From: Streptomyces sp. A1136
GTDB lineage: Bacteria; Actinomycetota; Actinomycetes; Streptomycetales; Streptomycetaceae
NCBI RefSeq assembly: GCF_004795055.1
Contig: NZ_SSBJ01000005.1
Location: 62,001 to 126,000, forward strand
Length of the DNA stretch: 64,000 bases
Direction of reading: 5' to 3'
Shown here: one piece after another, positions 7,535-15,998 of the stretch
How positions within the stretch are numbered: position 1 is the stretch's first letter
How the letters are laid out: each line of letters begins with the position of its first letter
Notes under the pieces: model-generated
The model's input: the letters and a program-made list of their open reading frames with translations, nothing else
Told to the model about the DNA's origin: nothing
Database searches by the model: none
Translations under genes and position numbers: made by a program

Positions 7535-8524
7535 TCAGAAGTCGCCGTAGTTGACCTGCCAGGTCGGCAGGCCCATCCGGCGCCAGACGGCCACGACGCG
7601 GTCGCGGTCGTCGAGCGAGACGCGGACGGCGTAGCGGTGGCGCACGTGGGCGTCGAACAGTTCCGCCTTCACCACGTCGTCGCGGCGCTGGTCGCCGGTC
7701 GCCCGCATCCACAGCTCGTCGTACGGGACCCCGTGCCGCTCCAGCCAGTCCTCGGTCTGCGGCCGGTGTTCCTCGCTCCGCCCGGAGAGCAGCACGATGA
7801 CGTCCCCGTCGGCGCGCCGGAAGGCGTCCAGGGCGCGCCGCACCGGCTCGTTCGGCAGGTCCAGTCCGCAGCGGGAGAAGTCGTAGGGGCCCCGGTCTCC
7901 GGTGAGCGCCAGCGTCCCGTCGATGTCGCACATCACGGCGGCGGGCAGCGCGGGATCGGCGACGTAGGGCTCGACCGGGGGTTGGTCGTTCAGCCACTCC
8001 GCGGTCAGCTTCCAGCCCCCCTTGCGGGACTTGGCGTGCTTGGCGGCCAGGATTCGGATGACCTCCTCGCCCACCTGCCGCTCGCGGGCGGCGTCACGGC
8101 GCACGCATTCCTCGACGGGCACGTCCGTGAAGTCGTGGACGACGAAGGTGGCGAGGCCGGCGACGGCGGCTTTGAGGCGCTTGGGGATGTGCGGGGTGAG
8201 GTGGGTGTTGTCGACGACCACGTCGAAGCCGCCTTCGACGGCCGCCCGCAGCGCCGCGTCCTGGACGTCCAGGGCGGTCTGTTCGTGCGCGTACGACAGG
8301 CCGCGTCCGTGGTCGGCGCCGTCCAGCATGACCCGGAGGTCGTCCAGGTTCACCCGGCGCATCCGGCCGCCGGATTCGGCCTGGAGGGCCCGCGCGGCGG
8401 TGGTCTTGCCCGAGGCGGGCAGGCCCGTCATGACGTGCACGACGGGTCGGGTGCTGGCAGCGGCGGTCGCCGGGGCGGTGTCGGGGGCCGCCGGGGTCGT
8501 GGGGGCCGCCGGTTCTGCGGACAC
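7535..8524 (-). CDS. Bifunctional polynucleotide 5'-kinase / 3'-phosphatase, T4 Pnkp-like
   Basis: The GTG at 8524 with GAGGAG upstream gives 329 residues. After a Pro/Ala-rich tail comes a P-loop kinase domain with Walker A GLPASGKT (residues 34-41), VNLDDLR and DVVVDNTHLTP. A C-terminal HAD phosphatase follows, with MCDIDGTLA (nucleophile D200, general acid D202), LLSGRS motif II and a LDDRDRVVAVW motif IV. Kinase followed by phosphatase is the order of phage T4 Pnkp, which heals RNA ends by removing 2',3'-cyclic or 3'-phosphate and phosphorylating the 5'-OH. It starts 5 nt after the RNA ligase stop, so healing and sealing enzymes are co-translated. Confidence 0.87.
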   Translation of the reverse strand: MSAEPAAPTTPAAPDTAPATAAASTRPVVHVMTGLPASGKTTAARALQAESGGRMRRVNLDDLRVMLDGADHGRGLSYAHEQTALDVQDAALRAAVEGGFDVVVDNTHLTPHIPKRLKAAVAGLATFVVHDFTDVPVEECVRRDAARERQVGEEVIRILAAKHAKSRKGGWKLTAEWLNDQPPVEPYVADPALPAAVMCDIDGTLALTGDRGPYDFSRCGLDLPNEPVRRALDAFRRADGDVIVLLSGRSEEHRPQTEDWLERHGVPYDELWMRATGDQRRDDVVKAELFDAHVRHRYAVRVSLDDRDRVVAVWRRMGLPTWQVNYGDF

Positions 8525-8529
8525 GGTGC

Positions 8530-9738
8530 TCAGTTCTCCTCGTCGGTGGTGAAGGGGTCGGTCGGTTCCGGACGTACGGCCCGCCAGGTGACGAGCTCGG
8601 TCGGCCTGCCGTCCAGACGCAGGAACAGCGCGGCACGCATCCGACTGTCGGGCAGTGCTTTCACGGCGCGGGCGAACGCGCCGCGGTCGGCGGCCAGGTG
8701 GGCCAGCGTCCCGAAGGCCTCGTCGATGGCGCGTTCGCGCCGCCCGGCGGCTTCCTCCAGGCGGGCGACGACCTCGCGCACCCATGCGTCGAACTCGTCG
8801 GGCACCTGCTCCAGCAGCGCGTCGAGCGGCTTGCCGCCCGAGGCCTCGATGTCCGCGACGGTGCAGCCCAGACCTTGCGCGAGCTGCTTGGCGGGCAGAC
8901 CGGCGAAGCGCTGGATGCCGTGGCCACGCCAGATGTCGCGCTCGGTGACGCCGGTGAGCACCTTGTGCAGGCGCACGTACTCGGCGATCTTGGCCTTGGC
9001 ACGGACGCCGGAGGCGAAGCGCAGCACGAAACCCTCGGCGTCGGTGCCGGTGGCCGGGGCGCCGCCGGGCAGGGTGTTGGACTCGGTGAGCGCGAGGAGT
9101 TCGGCGAGCGGCATCGCCGGCCAGACGGTGACGACCGAGCCGATCTCCCGCCAGTGTCCGGCGGCTTCGGCGAGCGGCACCTCGGTGCCGTCCCGATCGA
9201 AGGCGGCGAGGAGCACCAGGTCGCGGCGGTCCCCGTAGTCCACGACGATCCGGTTCAGCGGGTACAGGATCTCCGCGAGGTAGGTGACGCCCGGTACGAG
9301 GCGAGCGGTGTCGCCCGCGTCGAGCCGACGCTGCGCCCAGCTCGCCTGCTCGCTGCTGAAGGAGCCCTTGGAGGCGACCCGCCACCGGCCCGCGTAGTGG
9401 AACACGACCCCCAGGCTGCCGTCGACCTTGTCGTACACCTCGAACGGCTCGTCGGGCAGGGCCGGCGCGTACGGTTGACCCGACTCGTGTTCGCCCACGT
9501 TGAAGAACTTCGGCAGCGGCAGGGCGACGATCCGTCCGGTCGCGTCGTCGGCGACGAGGCCCCGGCAGCGCGTGGTGACCTGGTTCCAGACCCGCTCGTA
9601 CTGGGCGGTGCGGGTGTAGGTGTAGATCGACAGCGGCAGTTCGGGGTGCGCCTTGCGAGTCACGTGGCCGGCGTCGAGGGCCGCCTGGAGTTCCTGCGCG
9701 GGCAGCAGGTCATGCAGAGTCAGGAACGCCTGGCTCAT
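8530..9738 (-). CDS. T4 Rnl1-type RNA ligase
   Basis: The 402-residue protein has the nucleotidyltransferase motifs in order: motif I DKVDGSLG with the adenylated lysine K104, SKGSF (motif Ia, about 123), TYLAEILYP (motif III, about 152), EGFVLRF (motif IV, 235) and VRAKAKIAEYV (motif V, 246-253). A helical C-terminal domain follows (260-400), as in T4 Rnl1, which seals 5'-phosphate to 3'-OH RNA ends in cleaved tRNA anticodon loops. The ATG at 9738 has GGGAGGA. It heads the operon ligase - kinase/phosphatase - NYN RNase. Length and motif spacing fit Rnl1 rather than Rnl2 or DNA ligases. Confidence 0.88.
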   Translation of the reverse strand: MSQAFLTLHDLLPAQELQAALDAGHVTRKAHPELPLSIYTYTRTAQYERVWNQVTTRCRGLVADDATGRIVALPLPKFFNVGEHESGQPYAPALPDEPFEVYDKVDGSLGVVFHYAGRWRVASKGSFSSEQASWAQRRLDAGDTARLVPGVTYLAEILYPLNRIVVDYGDRRDLVLLAAFDRDGTEVPLAEAAGHWREIGSVVTVWPAMPLAELLALTESNTLPGGAPATGTDAEGFVLRFASGVRAKAKIAEYVRLHKVLTGVTERDIWRGHGIQRFAGLPAKQLAQGLGCTVADIEASGGKPLDALLEQVPDEFDAWVREVVARLEEAAGRRERAIDEAFGTLAHLAADRGAFARAVKALPDSRMRAALFLRLDGRPTELVTWRAVRPEPTDPFTTDEEN

Positions 9739-9882
9739 GGGGTCCTCCCGGTTTGAGATGGTTCATTCTCACGTGCGGGAGAGTGGCCCGGTACTCAATT
9801 ATGACCGGCCGGCCTGCCTGCCGGCGGCGCGGGGTTGGGCGTCGGACACCGGGCGCGCCGCATGGGGCGTGGCTCATGGGCG

Positions 9883-10317
9883 TCAGTGGGAGACACAGAG
9901 TTCGTTGCCCTGCGGGTCGGCGAGCGTGGTCCACGCGAAGGGGCCTTGGCGGTTCTCGTGGAGGAGGGTGGCCCCCTTGGCGACGAGGCGTTCCACCACG
10001 GCCTTCGGGTCGTCGTCGCCGGTGCGGACGTCGAGGTGGACGCGGTTCTTGACCGTCTTGGTCTCCGGTACGAGCTGGAAGAGGACGCGGGGCGCCCGTT
10101 CCAGCCCTTCCGGGTGACGGATGGCGGCTCCGGCCTTCCAGACGAGCCTGCCGCGGTGGAGGGTGGTGTCGTCCTCGCCGGCCTTGCCCTCCTCGACCAT
10201 GCGGCGGATGAACTCCTCGTCGCCGGGCTCCACTTCCCAGCCGAGGGCGTCGGCCCACCAGTCGGCCAGGGAGTGGGGGGCACAGGAGTCGACGGTGACC
10301 TGGAATGTGTACGCCAT
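9883..10317 (-). CDS. VOC-superfamily (glyoxalase-like) protein
   Basis: The internal ATG at 10317 gives a 144-residue protein with the paired beta-alpha-beta-beta-beta halves of the VOC fold: VTVDSCAPHSLADWWADALGWE, then RVLFQLVPETKTVKNRVHLDVRTGD and a closing TTLADPQGNELCVSH. The closing E is the usual metal-ligand position. Many actinobacterial members of this glyoxalase-like form are uncharacterised or act in antibiotic or aldehyde detoxification. The upstream extension of the frame is Arg/Pro-rich and non-coding. Confidence 0.85.
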   Translation of the reverse strand: MAYTFQVTVDSCAPHSLADWWADALGWEVEPGDEEFIRRMVEEGKAGEDDTTLHRGRLVWKAGAAIRHPEGLERAPRVLFQLVPETKTVKNRVHLDVRTGDDDPKAVVERLVAKGATLLHENRQGPFAWTTLADPQGNELCVSH

Positions 10318-10349
10318 GGCGGGACCGTACGGGGAACCGGGCTCCCCCG

Positions 10350-11318
10350 CTACGTGGTTTCCGGGTCTTCGCCGGGGCGGGCCGCGAGGAACGCGGCGAA
10401 GGTCAGGAACCAGGCGGCCACGGCGACCCACAGGAGGACCTCGCCCACGGGCCGGAGCCAGCCGGCGCCGGTGGGCGCGGCGGCGGAGAGGCAGGCGGTG
10501 GCGGTCATGCCGAGGGGGAACACGGTGGACCAGCGGCGGATGTCGTAGCGGGGGCGGGGGCTGCGCAGCTCGGCCGCGAGGAGGACGACGTACCAGGCGA
10601 GCGAGCAGCCGAGCAGGGCCAGGGTGAGCGTCCGCAGGGCGGTGTGCCCGGCGCCCGTCCAGAGGGGTGACTCGGTGAGCTTCGATCCGGCGAGGGCGCT
10701 GATGGACAGTGCCCCGCCGGCCACCCAGTGGTCACCCGCTCCCCCGGTCACCTCGCGGAGGTCGAAGCGGGCGAGGGCGACCCCGTACAGCAGCAGCCCG
10801 AGTCCGAAGAGGGCCAGGGCCGCCCGGCCGAGCCAGTCCTGGTGGCAGGCGGTGGACAGCGCCGCCGCGAGGACGGCGAGTGCCTGGGTGGCCACGCAGA
10901 CGAGGAAGGCGGCGCCGGACAACCGGCGCCGGGGCCAGGACCGCAGGACCGTCGACAACAGTCCGGGCCACAGCGCCGCCGCCAGGGCCAGCAGGACGGC
11001 GGCTGCGCCCTGCCGACCGAGCTCGGAGAGGCGGGCGCCGAGGACCGCGGTGGCGGCCACGGCGGTGAGGGCGGGCGGGGTGTCGGCTTCGGCGCGGAAG
11101 CGGCCCCGATCCGCGAGCAGCCGGGTCGCGAAGCCGGCGGCGAGCACCAGCCAGAGCGCCGCGGCGACGGCCAGCGCGGCGAGGGAGAGCAGGTCGTGCC
11201 CGATCAGGGCGAGGCCGACGGAGATGATGCCGGAGGCCATCACGGCGGCGCCGGCGGCGGGCGACAGGTCGGTCCACCAGCGGCGTCCGGGCAGGGGGCT
11301 CACGTCTCCAGCGGACAC
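10350..11318 (-). CDS. SLAC1/TDT-family membrane transporter (tellurite-resistance/dicarboxylate type)
   Basis: About ten hydrophobic helices span the 322 residues. The start SPAAGAAVMASGIISVGL is the TDT/TehA signature (PxxxxxVMxTGIxS), and late in the protein DIRRWSTVFPLGMTA matches the second conserved SLAC1 segment. The family includes TehA, malate permease Mae1 and plant SLAC1 anion channels; the substrate here is unknown. The GTG at 11318 lacks a clear ribosome site; a GTG at 11303 is an alternative start. A GC-rich minisatellite lies directly upstream, where its promoter would be. Confidence 0.8.
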   Translation of the reverse strand: MSAGDVSPLPGRRWWTDLSPAAGAAVMASGIISVGLALIGHDLLSLAALAVAAALWLVLAAGFATRLLADRGRFRAEADTPPALTAVAATAVLGARLSELGRQGAAAVLLALAAALWPGLLSTVLRSWPRRRLSGAAFLVCVATQALAVLAAALSTACHQDWLGRAALALFGLGLLLYGVALARFDLREVTGGAGDHWVAGGALSISALAGSKLTESPLWTGAGHTALRTLTLALLGCSLAWYVVLLAAELRSPRPRYDIRRWSTVFPLGMTATACLSAAAPTGAGWLRPVGEVLLWVAVAAWFLTFAAFLAARPGEDPETT

Positions 11319-11400
11319 CAGTCGCGGACGGCCCGCCAGCCGGCCTGCCCCGCCGGGGGGCGGGGCTCACGCCGTGGGCCTCGGGCTGCCGGTCCCGGGG

Positions 11401-11890
11401 CCGGGGTCCGGGGCCTGGGGTCCGGGGCCCCAGGTCCAGGACCCGGGGGCGAGGGCCAAGGCCTCCAGGGGGCGGGGGTCCGGGGGCCGGGGGCGAGGGC
11501 CAAGGCCTCCAGGGCGCGGGGGTCCGGGAACCGAGGGCGAGGGCCAAGGCCTCCAGGGCGCGGGGGTCCGGGAACCGAGGGCGAGGGCCAAGGCCCTCCA
11601 GGGCCCGGGGCCCCGGGGGTCCGGCCCCGAGACCGGGGGCGAGGGACCGGGGGCGAGGGACCGGGGGCGAGGGACCCGGGGGTGAGGGCCAAGGCCCTCC
11701 AGGGCCCGGGGCCCAGGGACCCGGGGGTCCGGGGGTGCGGGGACCCGGGGGTCCGGGGGTGCGGGGCCTGGGGTCCGGGGCCTGGGGTCCGGGCCCTGGG
11801 GGTCCGGGGTCAGGGGCATGAGGGCCCGCGGGTCCGGGGTCAGGGGGATGAGGTCCCGGGCTTGGGGAGTCGAGGGGGTGGGGTTCCGGA
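11401..11890. repeat. GC-rich minisatellite with 44-bp units and shorter G-runs
   Basis: The core gagggccaaggcc recurs at 11451, 11495, 11539 and 11583 with an exact 44-bp period, and again at 11684. Between them are three 14-bp ccgggggcgaggga units (about 11632-11673), followed by runs built from ggggtccgggg and tgcggggacccg up to about 11830. 44 is not a multiple of 3 and no frame keeps a believable protein, so this is non-coding. Many GGGG tracts could form quadruplexes. It occupies the whole gap between the TDT transporter and AlkB genes. Confidence 0.8.
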
Positions 11891-11921
11891 GCCTGAGGTA
11901 CCCGCGGGCGGACCTACGGTG

Positions 11922-12548
11922 TCAGCCGACGCCCTGGGTGCGGAACTGGACGCTGATGCGGGGTCCGACGGCCCGCGTCGACTTGGGCACCGCGTGCTCC
12001 ATGGTGCGCTGACAGGAGCCGCCCATCACCACCAGATCGCCGTGGCCCAGGGGCAGCCGGACCAGGGTGGGGCCGCCGTCGCGGGGGCGGATCGCCAGGT
12101 CGCGCGGGTCGCCCACGGAGAGGATGGCGACCATGGTGTCCTCGGTGGCGGAGCGGCCGATACGGTCGCCGTGCCAGGCGACGCTGTCGCGGCCGTCGCG
12201 GTAGAGGCACAGGCCGGCGGTGACGAACGGCTCGCCCAGTTCGTCGGCGTAGTGCCGGCTCAACGTCGTGCGGGCCTCGGCGAGGACGGGGTGCGGGAGC
12301 TCCACCCCGGCCCCGTAATAGGACAGCAGCCGGGGGACGGCGACCTCGCGTTCGTACATCCGGCGCCGCTCGGCGTGCCAGGGGACGTCGGCGGCGAGCC
12401 GCTCGAACAACGCGTCGGAGCCGGTCAGCCAGCCGGGCAGGTGGTCGACCCAGGCGCCGGCCCCCAGGTCGGTCCGGCGCACCCCGGAGAGCGGGCCGAG
12501 CCGGATCTCGTCGGTCTGGTCGAAGAGGGACCCTTGGAGCGCGTGCAT
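11922..12548 (-). CDS. alkB: AlkB-family 2-oxoglutarate/Fe(II) dioxygenase
   Basis: The 208-residue protein contains the double-stranded beta-helix iron site of AlkB: the HxD motif in AWHGDRIG, the distal His in TMEHAVPKS and the closing RISVQFRTQ, whose arginines bind 2-oxoglutarate. GDLVVMGGSCQRTMEH is the conserved segment leading to the distal His. AlkB reverses N-alkyl lesions such as 1-methyladenine and 3-methylcytosine in DNA or RNA by oxidative demethylation. Length is as expected. The ATG at 12548 has GGAG close upstream. It lies between a minisatellite and a LysR-like gene on the same strand. Confidence 0.92.
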   Translation of the reverse strand: MHALQGSLFDQTDEIRLGPLSGVRRTDLGAGAWVDHLPGWLTGSDALFERLAADVPWHAERRRMYEREVAVPRLLSYYGAGVELPHPVLAEARTTLSRHYADELGEPFVTAGLCLYRDGRDSVAWHGDRIGRSATEDTMVAILSVGDPRDLAIRPRDGGPTLVRLPLGHGDLVVMGGSCQRTMEHAVPKSTRAVGPRISVQFRTQGVG

Positions 12549-12590
12549 GGCTCCAGCCTACTCCCGGTACCGAACACCTGCTCGATTTCG

Positions 12591-13385
12591 TCAGCGGCCC
12601 CGGCGGGGCTTGGCGCGACCGGCGCCCTTGGCGCCCTTTGCGCCCTTGGCGCCGCCCGAACCGCCGCGGGCGTTCTTGCCCGAAGCCGGCTTGGCCGTCT
12701 TGCGGGCCGCTCCGGCCGCCTTGTCGGGGCGCTTGCCCTTGGACGCCTCGGGCGTCCCGGCCGGGCCCTGCCGGCGGCCCCGCGTGCTGTTGACCGTACG
12801 GCCGCGGACGATCCCGATGAACTCCTCCACCAGGTCGGGGGTGGTCTCCGCCTCGGGCCACGACAGCGCGACGCGCGATTCGGGCGCGCCGGTGACCGGC
12901 CGGTACGTGAGGTCCCTGCGGTGGTGCAGCCGGGCGAGCGACTGCGGGACGACGAGGACGCCGACCCCCGCCGCGACCAGTTCGATGGCGTCCGCCGTCG
13001 TCTCGGGGCGCTCGATCGCGGGCCGCCCCGGCAGGCTCTCCCAGTCCAGGGTGTCGTCCAGGGGGTGGAGCACGATCTCGTCGGCGAGGTCCCCGGTGGA
13101 GATCTCCTCGACGGCCGCGACGACGTGGTCCTTCGGGATCACGACCACGGTGGTCTCGGTGTACAGGGGGATCGCGCTGAGTTCCGTACGGTCGACCGGC
13201 AGCCGGACGAGGCCCGCGTCGGCGCCGCCGGCCCGCAGGACGCCGGACGCCTCGGCCGGGGACACCGGGACCAGGGTCAGCGGGACGTCGGGCAGTCGCT
13301 CGTTCCAGATCCGCACCCATTTGGTGGGCGTCACCCCTGGAACGTAGGCGAGCCGGAACTGGGGAGGTACTTCCGAGCCTGTCAC
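12591..13385 (-). CDS. LysR-type substrate-binding domain protein lacking the HTH, with a basic histone-H1-like tail
   Basis: The 264-residue protein (GTG at 13385) begins directly in a LysR effector-binding domain: FRLAYVPGVTP, SGVLRAGGADAGLVRLPVD, IPLYTETTVVVIPKDHVVA and ELVAAGVGVLVVPQSLARL. There is no N-terminal helix-turn-helix; only 57 bp separate it from the divergent DUF5997 gene, so no domain could have been lost upstream. From about residue 208 it ends in a low-complexity Lys/Ala/Gly/Arg tail (GKRPDKAAGAARKTAKP, GGAKGAKGAKGAG) like histone H1 or HupS tails, which might give non-specific DNA binding. The pairing with DUF5997 suggests a shared function. Confidence 0.83.
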   Translation of the reverse strand: MTGSEVPPQFRLAYVPGVTPTKWVRIWNERLPDVPLTLVPVSPAEASGVLRAGGADAGLVRLPVDRTELSAIPLYTETTVVVIPKDHVVAAVEEISTGDLADEIVLHPLDDTLDWESLPGRPAIERPETTADAIELVAAGVGVLVVPQSLARLHHRRDLTYRPVTGAPESRVALSWPEAETTPDLVEEFIGIVRGRTVNSTRGRRQGPAGTPEASKGKRPDKAAGAARKTAKPASGKNARGGSGGAKGAKGAKGAGRAKPRRGR

Positions 13386-13442
13386 CCGGCCAGATTACCG
13401 GCCGTGGTCAGAGGTAGCGCACATGCTCGATACCCTGGGGAC

Positions 13443-13835
13443 ATGACGTCGCACAAGACCGCCCAGACCATGAAGCCCGCGACCGCGGCGAAGAAGCTGG
13501 GTGTGTACCTCGAGGCCACACCCGCCGAGTTCCAGGAGGGTGTCGTCTCGCGCACCGAGCTGAACGCCCTCCAGGCCGACCCGCCTGCCTGGCTCCAGGA
13601 GCTGCGACGCAACGGCCCGCACCCGCGCCCCGTGGTCGCGGCCAAGCTCGGCGTCTCGATCGCCGGTCTCGCCCGGGGCGGGATCACCGAGGCGCTCACC
13701 ACCGAGCAGATCGACGCGCTCAAGGACGAGGCGCCGGAGTGGCTCGTCAAGGAGCGCGCCACGCAGGCGGAGGTCCGCAAGGAAGCGGTGCGGATCAAGG
13801 AGAAGCAGGCGGAGCGCGCGGCCAAGGACAACTGA
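13443..13835 (+). CDS. DUF5997-family protein
   Basis: The 130-residue protein starts at the ATG at 13443 just after a GGGG stretch. It is predicted helical and soluble: TMKPATAAKKLGVYLEATPAEFQ, PPAWLQELRRNGPHPRPVVAAKLGVSIAGLARGG and a charged C-terminal helix ending in KEKQAERAAKDN. I associate this sequence with the actinobacterial DUF5997 family, whose function is unknown. It is divergent from the HTH-less LysR-like protein, and a perfect terminator follows. Confidence 0.82.
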   Translation: MTSHKTAQTMKPATAAKKLGVYLEATPAEFQEGVVSRTELNALQADPPAWLQELRRNGPHPRPVVAAKLGVSIAGLARGGITEALTTEQIDALKDEAPEWLVKERATQAEVRKEAVRIKEKQAERAAKDN

Positions 13836-13858
13836 CCGCGCGAGGGCCGCGGCCACGC

Positions 13859-13901
13859 ATGAGGGAGGGGCCCGGGACTTCGGTCCGGGCCCCTCCCTCA
13901 T
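13859..13901. terminator. 17-bp perfect terminator hairpin
   Basis: Arms 13859-13875 and 13885-13901 (atgagggagggg / cccctccctcat at the base) pair perfectly around a 9-nt loop. It sits between the convergent DUF5997 and GCS2 genes, 23 nt after the former and 17 nt past the latter. Confidence 0.8.
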
Positions 13902-13918
13902 GTCCCGCGGCGGCGCCG

Positions 13919-15013
13919 TCAGCGGTCGGGGACCGAGGCCGTGATCAGGTCGGCCAGGGCCGACATGCCTCCCTCGGCGAGCGCACGGCGCTGGCGATCG
14001 GCCGGAGTGCCCTCGCGCAGCAGCCGGTGTGTGAGCGCGCTGACCTCCCGGAGGTCACCGGACTCCTCCAGTGCCTCGCCGATGTAGGCGGTCAGCTGGC
14101 ACAGCACGTCACCGGCGCTGTGCGGCAGCCCGCGCGGGTCCACGAGGGCGCTGTTCAGCCCGTGCCGTGCGGCGTACCAGTTCGCGGCCTGGAGGAGTTC
14201 GTGGGAGCAGTCGGGCGGCGGGGCGCCCGCGTTCTCCTCGGCGATCGCGGTGGCGACGAGCGCCCGCACGATGCCGGCGAACAGGACGGCGTCGTCCGCC
14301 TCCAGCTGGACGTCCAGGCAGCGCACCTCGATCGTCGGGTACCGGTCCGAGAGCCGTGCCTGCCAGTACAGCTGGCCCCGGTCGGTGATGACCCCCGACT
14401 CCAGGAGCGCCCCGATGCGCTTCTCGTAGTCGGCGAGGTCGGTGAAGCAGGGCGGGGGTCCGCTGACGGGCCAGCGGCCGAAGACGATCGTGCGCCAGCT
14501 GGCGAAGCCGGTGTCCCGTCCGTCCCACAGCGGCGAGTTCCCGGACATCGCCAGCAGGGTGGGCAGCCAGACGCGAATCCGGTTGAGCACGGCCACCCCC
14601 ATCTCCCGGCCCGGGACCGCGGCGTGGACGTGCATCCCGCAGATCAGCTGCTCGTCGACCAGCCGCCGGGCCTCCTCCCGCATCCGCAGGTAGCGCGGCT
14701 TCTGGGTGACCGCGGGAGGCGTGCCGTCCTTGAGCGGCGCGGTGGCGGTCATCGCGACCCGGCACCCCTTGTCCTCCGCCGCGGAGGCCACCGCGTGCCG
14801 TAGACGCAGCAGGTGGCCGCCCACCTCGCCGAGGTCGGTGCAGACGGGCGTGGCGACCTCGATCTGGGCTTGGAGGAGCTCGTCCTGGACCTCCCCCTCG
14901 TCCACGAACGACCCCAGGCCCGCCGCGGCGCGCACTTCTTCCGCGAGGGGCATCGGCAGGTGGGTGAGAGGGTCCAACAGGACGTACTCTTCCTCGACCC
15001 CGACAGTGATCAT
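13919..15013 (-). CDS. YbdK-type carboxylate-amine ligase (glutamate-cysteine ligase 2 family)
   Basis: The 364-residue protein starts with the GCS2 signature [13 protein letters not shown], whose acidic run binds Mg-ATP, and continues with [24 protein letters not shown], the [12 protein letters not shown] histidine motif, [22 protein letters not shown] and [18 protein letters not shown]. YbdK enzymes have weak glutamate-cysteine ligase activity in vitro; the physiological substrate in actinobacteria, which use mycothiol, is unclear. Start is the ATG at 15013. It is divergent from the CsbD gene. Confidence 0.88.
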   Translation of the reverse strand: MITVGVEEEYVLLDPLTHLPMPLAEEVRAAAGLGSFVDEGEVQDELLQAQIEVATPVCTDLGEVGGHLLRLRHAVASAAEDKGCRVAMTATAPLKDGTPPAVTQKPRYLRMREEARRLVDEQLICGMHVHAAVPGREMGVAVLNRIRVWLPTLLAMSGNSPLWDGRDTGFASWRTIVFGRWPVSGPPPCFTDLADYEKRIGALLESGVITDRGQLYWQARLSDRYPTIEVRCLDVQLEADDAVLFAGIVRALVATAIAEENAGAPPPDCSHELLQAANWYAARHGLNSALVDPRGLPHSAGDVLCQLTAYIGEALEESGDLREVSALTHRLLREGTPADRQRRALAEGGMSALADLITASVPDR

Positions 15014-15127
15014 GTCCGTCGGCCGCCCGTCGATTCCGGGAGGAATTCCGACGCCCCGGGTTTGCGGCGGCCATTCGTGGTCAGACGCTTCAAAGTCCGC
15101 ATTTCCCTTTCGGATGGAGTGGAAGCC

Positions 15128-15301
15128 ATGTCCGGTGACGAGAAGGCGAAGTCCAAGGGCGAGCAGGCCAAGGGCAAGGTCAAGGAAGCCGCGGGCCGTG
15201 CCGTCGGCAACGAACGACTCACCGCGGAAGGCCGCGCCGAACAGGCCAAGGGCGATGCCCGGCAGGCCAAGGAAAAGATCAAGGACACCCTCAAGGACTG
15301 A
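15128..15301 (+). CDS. CsbD-family small stress protein
   Basis: This 57-residue, highly charged protein (ATG at 15128) follows the CsbD pattern: [46 protein letters not shown]. CsbD proteins are general-stress proteins under sigma-B-type control in Bacillus and are common in Streptomyces; the molecular role is unknown. It lies 90 bp upstream of a small membrane protein on the same strand, and both may belong to an osmotic or cell-envelope stress set. Confidence 0.9.
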   Translation: MSGDEKAKSKGEQAKGKVKEAAGRAVGNERLTAEGRAEQAKGDARQAKEKIKDTLKD

Positions 15302-15391
15302 CTCCTTTCCTTCGGCCCTTCCCGCTTTTCCCGTGCCTCCCGAGCACCCTCGTGGTGCCGGGGGGCACCTTCCGTTCCCTCAGGAGGTTCC

Positions 15392-15931
15392 ATGCCGATC
15401 GATGACGCCGGAGGCAAGGCCGCCGGTGGCGCGCAGGACCGGGGAGGAAGCGGACGGGACGACGGGCGCCACGAGAGCCCCGAACAGCGCGCCGACCGCC
15501 AGTGGGGCGAACTGGTGCAGGAGATCCGCGTGGCCCAGACCGGCGTGCAGATCCTGTTCGGTTTCCTCCTGACGGTGGCTTTCACCCCCGTTTTCCAACA
15601 TCTCCCACAGACGGACCGGACCATTTATCTGATCACCGTCATCCTCGGTTCGCTGGCCACGGGCGCCCTCATCGGCCCCGTCGCCTTCCATCGGATCGTG
15701 TTCCGCCGCCGCATCAAGCCGCAGGCGGTGACCTGGGCCTCGCGGCTCACGATGACGGGCATCGTGCTGCTGCTGATGACCCTGTGCACGGCGCTGCTTC
15801 TCATTCTGCGCGTGGCGACCCACGACGCGCTCGTCCCGTGGCTGGTGGCGGGTGTGTTGGCCTGGTACCTGCTGTGCTGGTTCGCGCTCCCGCTGTGGGT
15901 GCGCCACCGGCACACGACGGAGCGCGACTAG
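15392..15931 (+). CDS. DUF6328-like four-helix membrane protein
   Basis: The 179-residue protein has a hydrophilic N-terminal tail (about 40 residues, Asp/Gly/Arg-rich) and then ELVQEIRVAQTGVQILFGFLLTVAF, characteristic of this actinobacterial family, with four membrane segments near residues 52-70, 80-102, 122-142 and 150-168. A basic loop with FHRIVFRRRIKPQ lies between helices 2 and 3. The ATG at 15392 has AGGAGG upstream. Function unknown. Its position behind CsbD suggests a stress-related envelope role, which is an inference. Confidence 0.82.
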   Translation: MPIDDAGGKAAGGAQDRGGSGRDDGRHESPEQRADRQWGELVQEIRVAQTGVQILFGFLLTVAFTPVFQHLPQTDRTIYLITVILGSLATGALIGPVAFHRIVFRRRIKPQAVTWASRLTMTGIVLLLMTLCTALLLILRVATHDALVPWLVAGVLAWYLLCWFALPLWVRHRHTTERD

Positions 15932-15972
15932 CGCCCGGGCCCCGGGGCGTCCGACGCGGACGTCCCGGGCGC
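15931..15972. terminator. Nested GC hairpin after the DUF6328 gene
   Basis: Arms gcgcccggg (15931-15939) and cccgggcgc (15964-15972) pair perfectly, with a second inner stem cgtcc/ggacg at 15948-15962. It overlaps the last base of the stop codon and precedes the convergent Pro-rich ORF. Confidence 0.45.
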
Positions 15973-15998
15973 CGTCTCGGCCGCTTCGACGGGGGGAT

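Noticed and set aside
11367-11819. Pro/Gly-rich open frame through the minisatellite
   Set aside because: The 44-bp unit is not a multiple of three, so the frame shifts at each copy; there is no start signal. The repeats also lack unique spacers, so they are not CRISPR.
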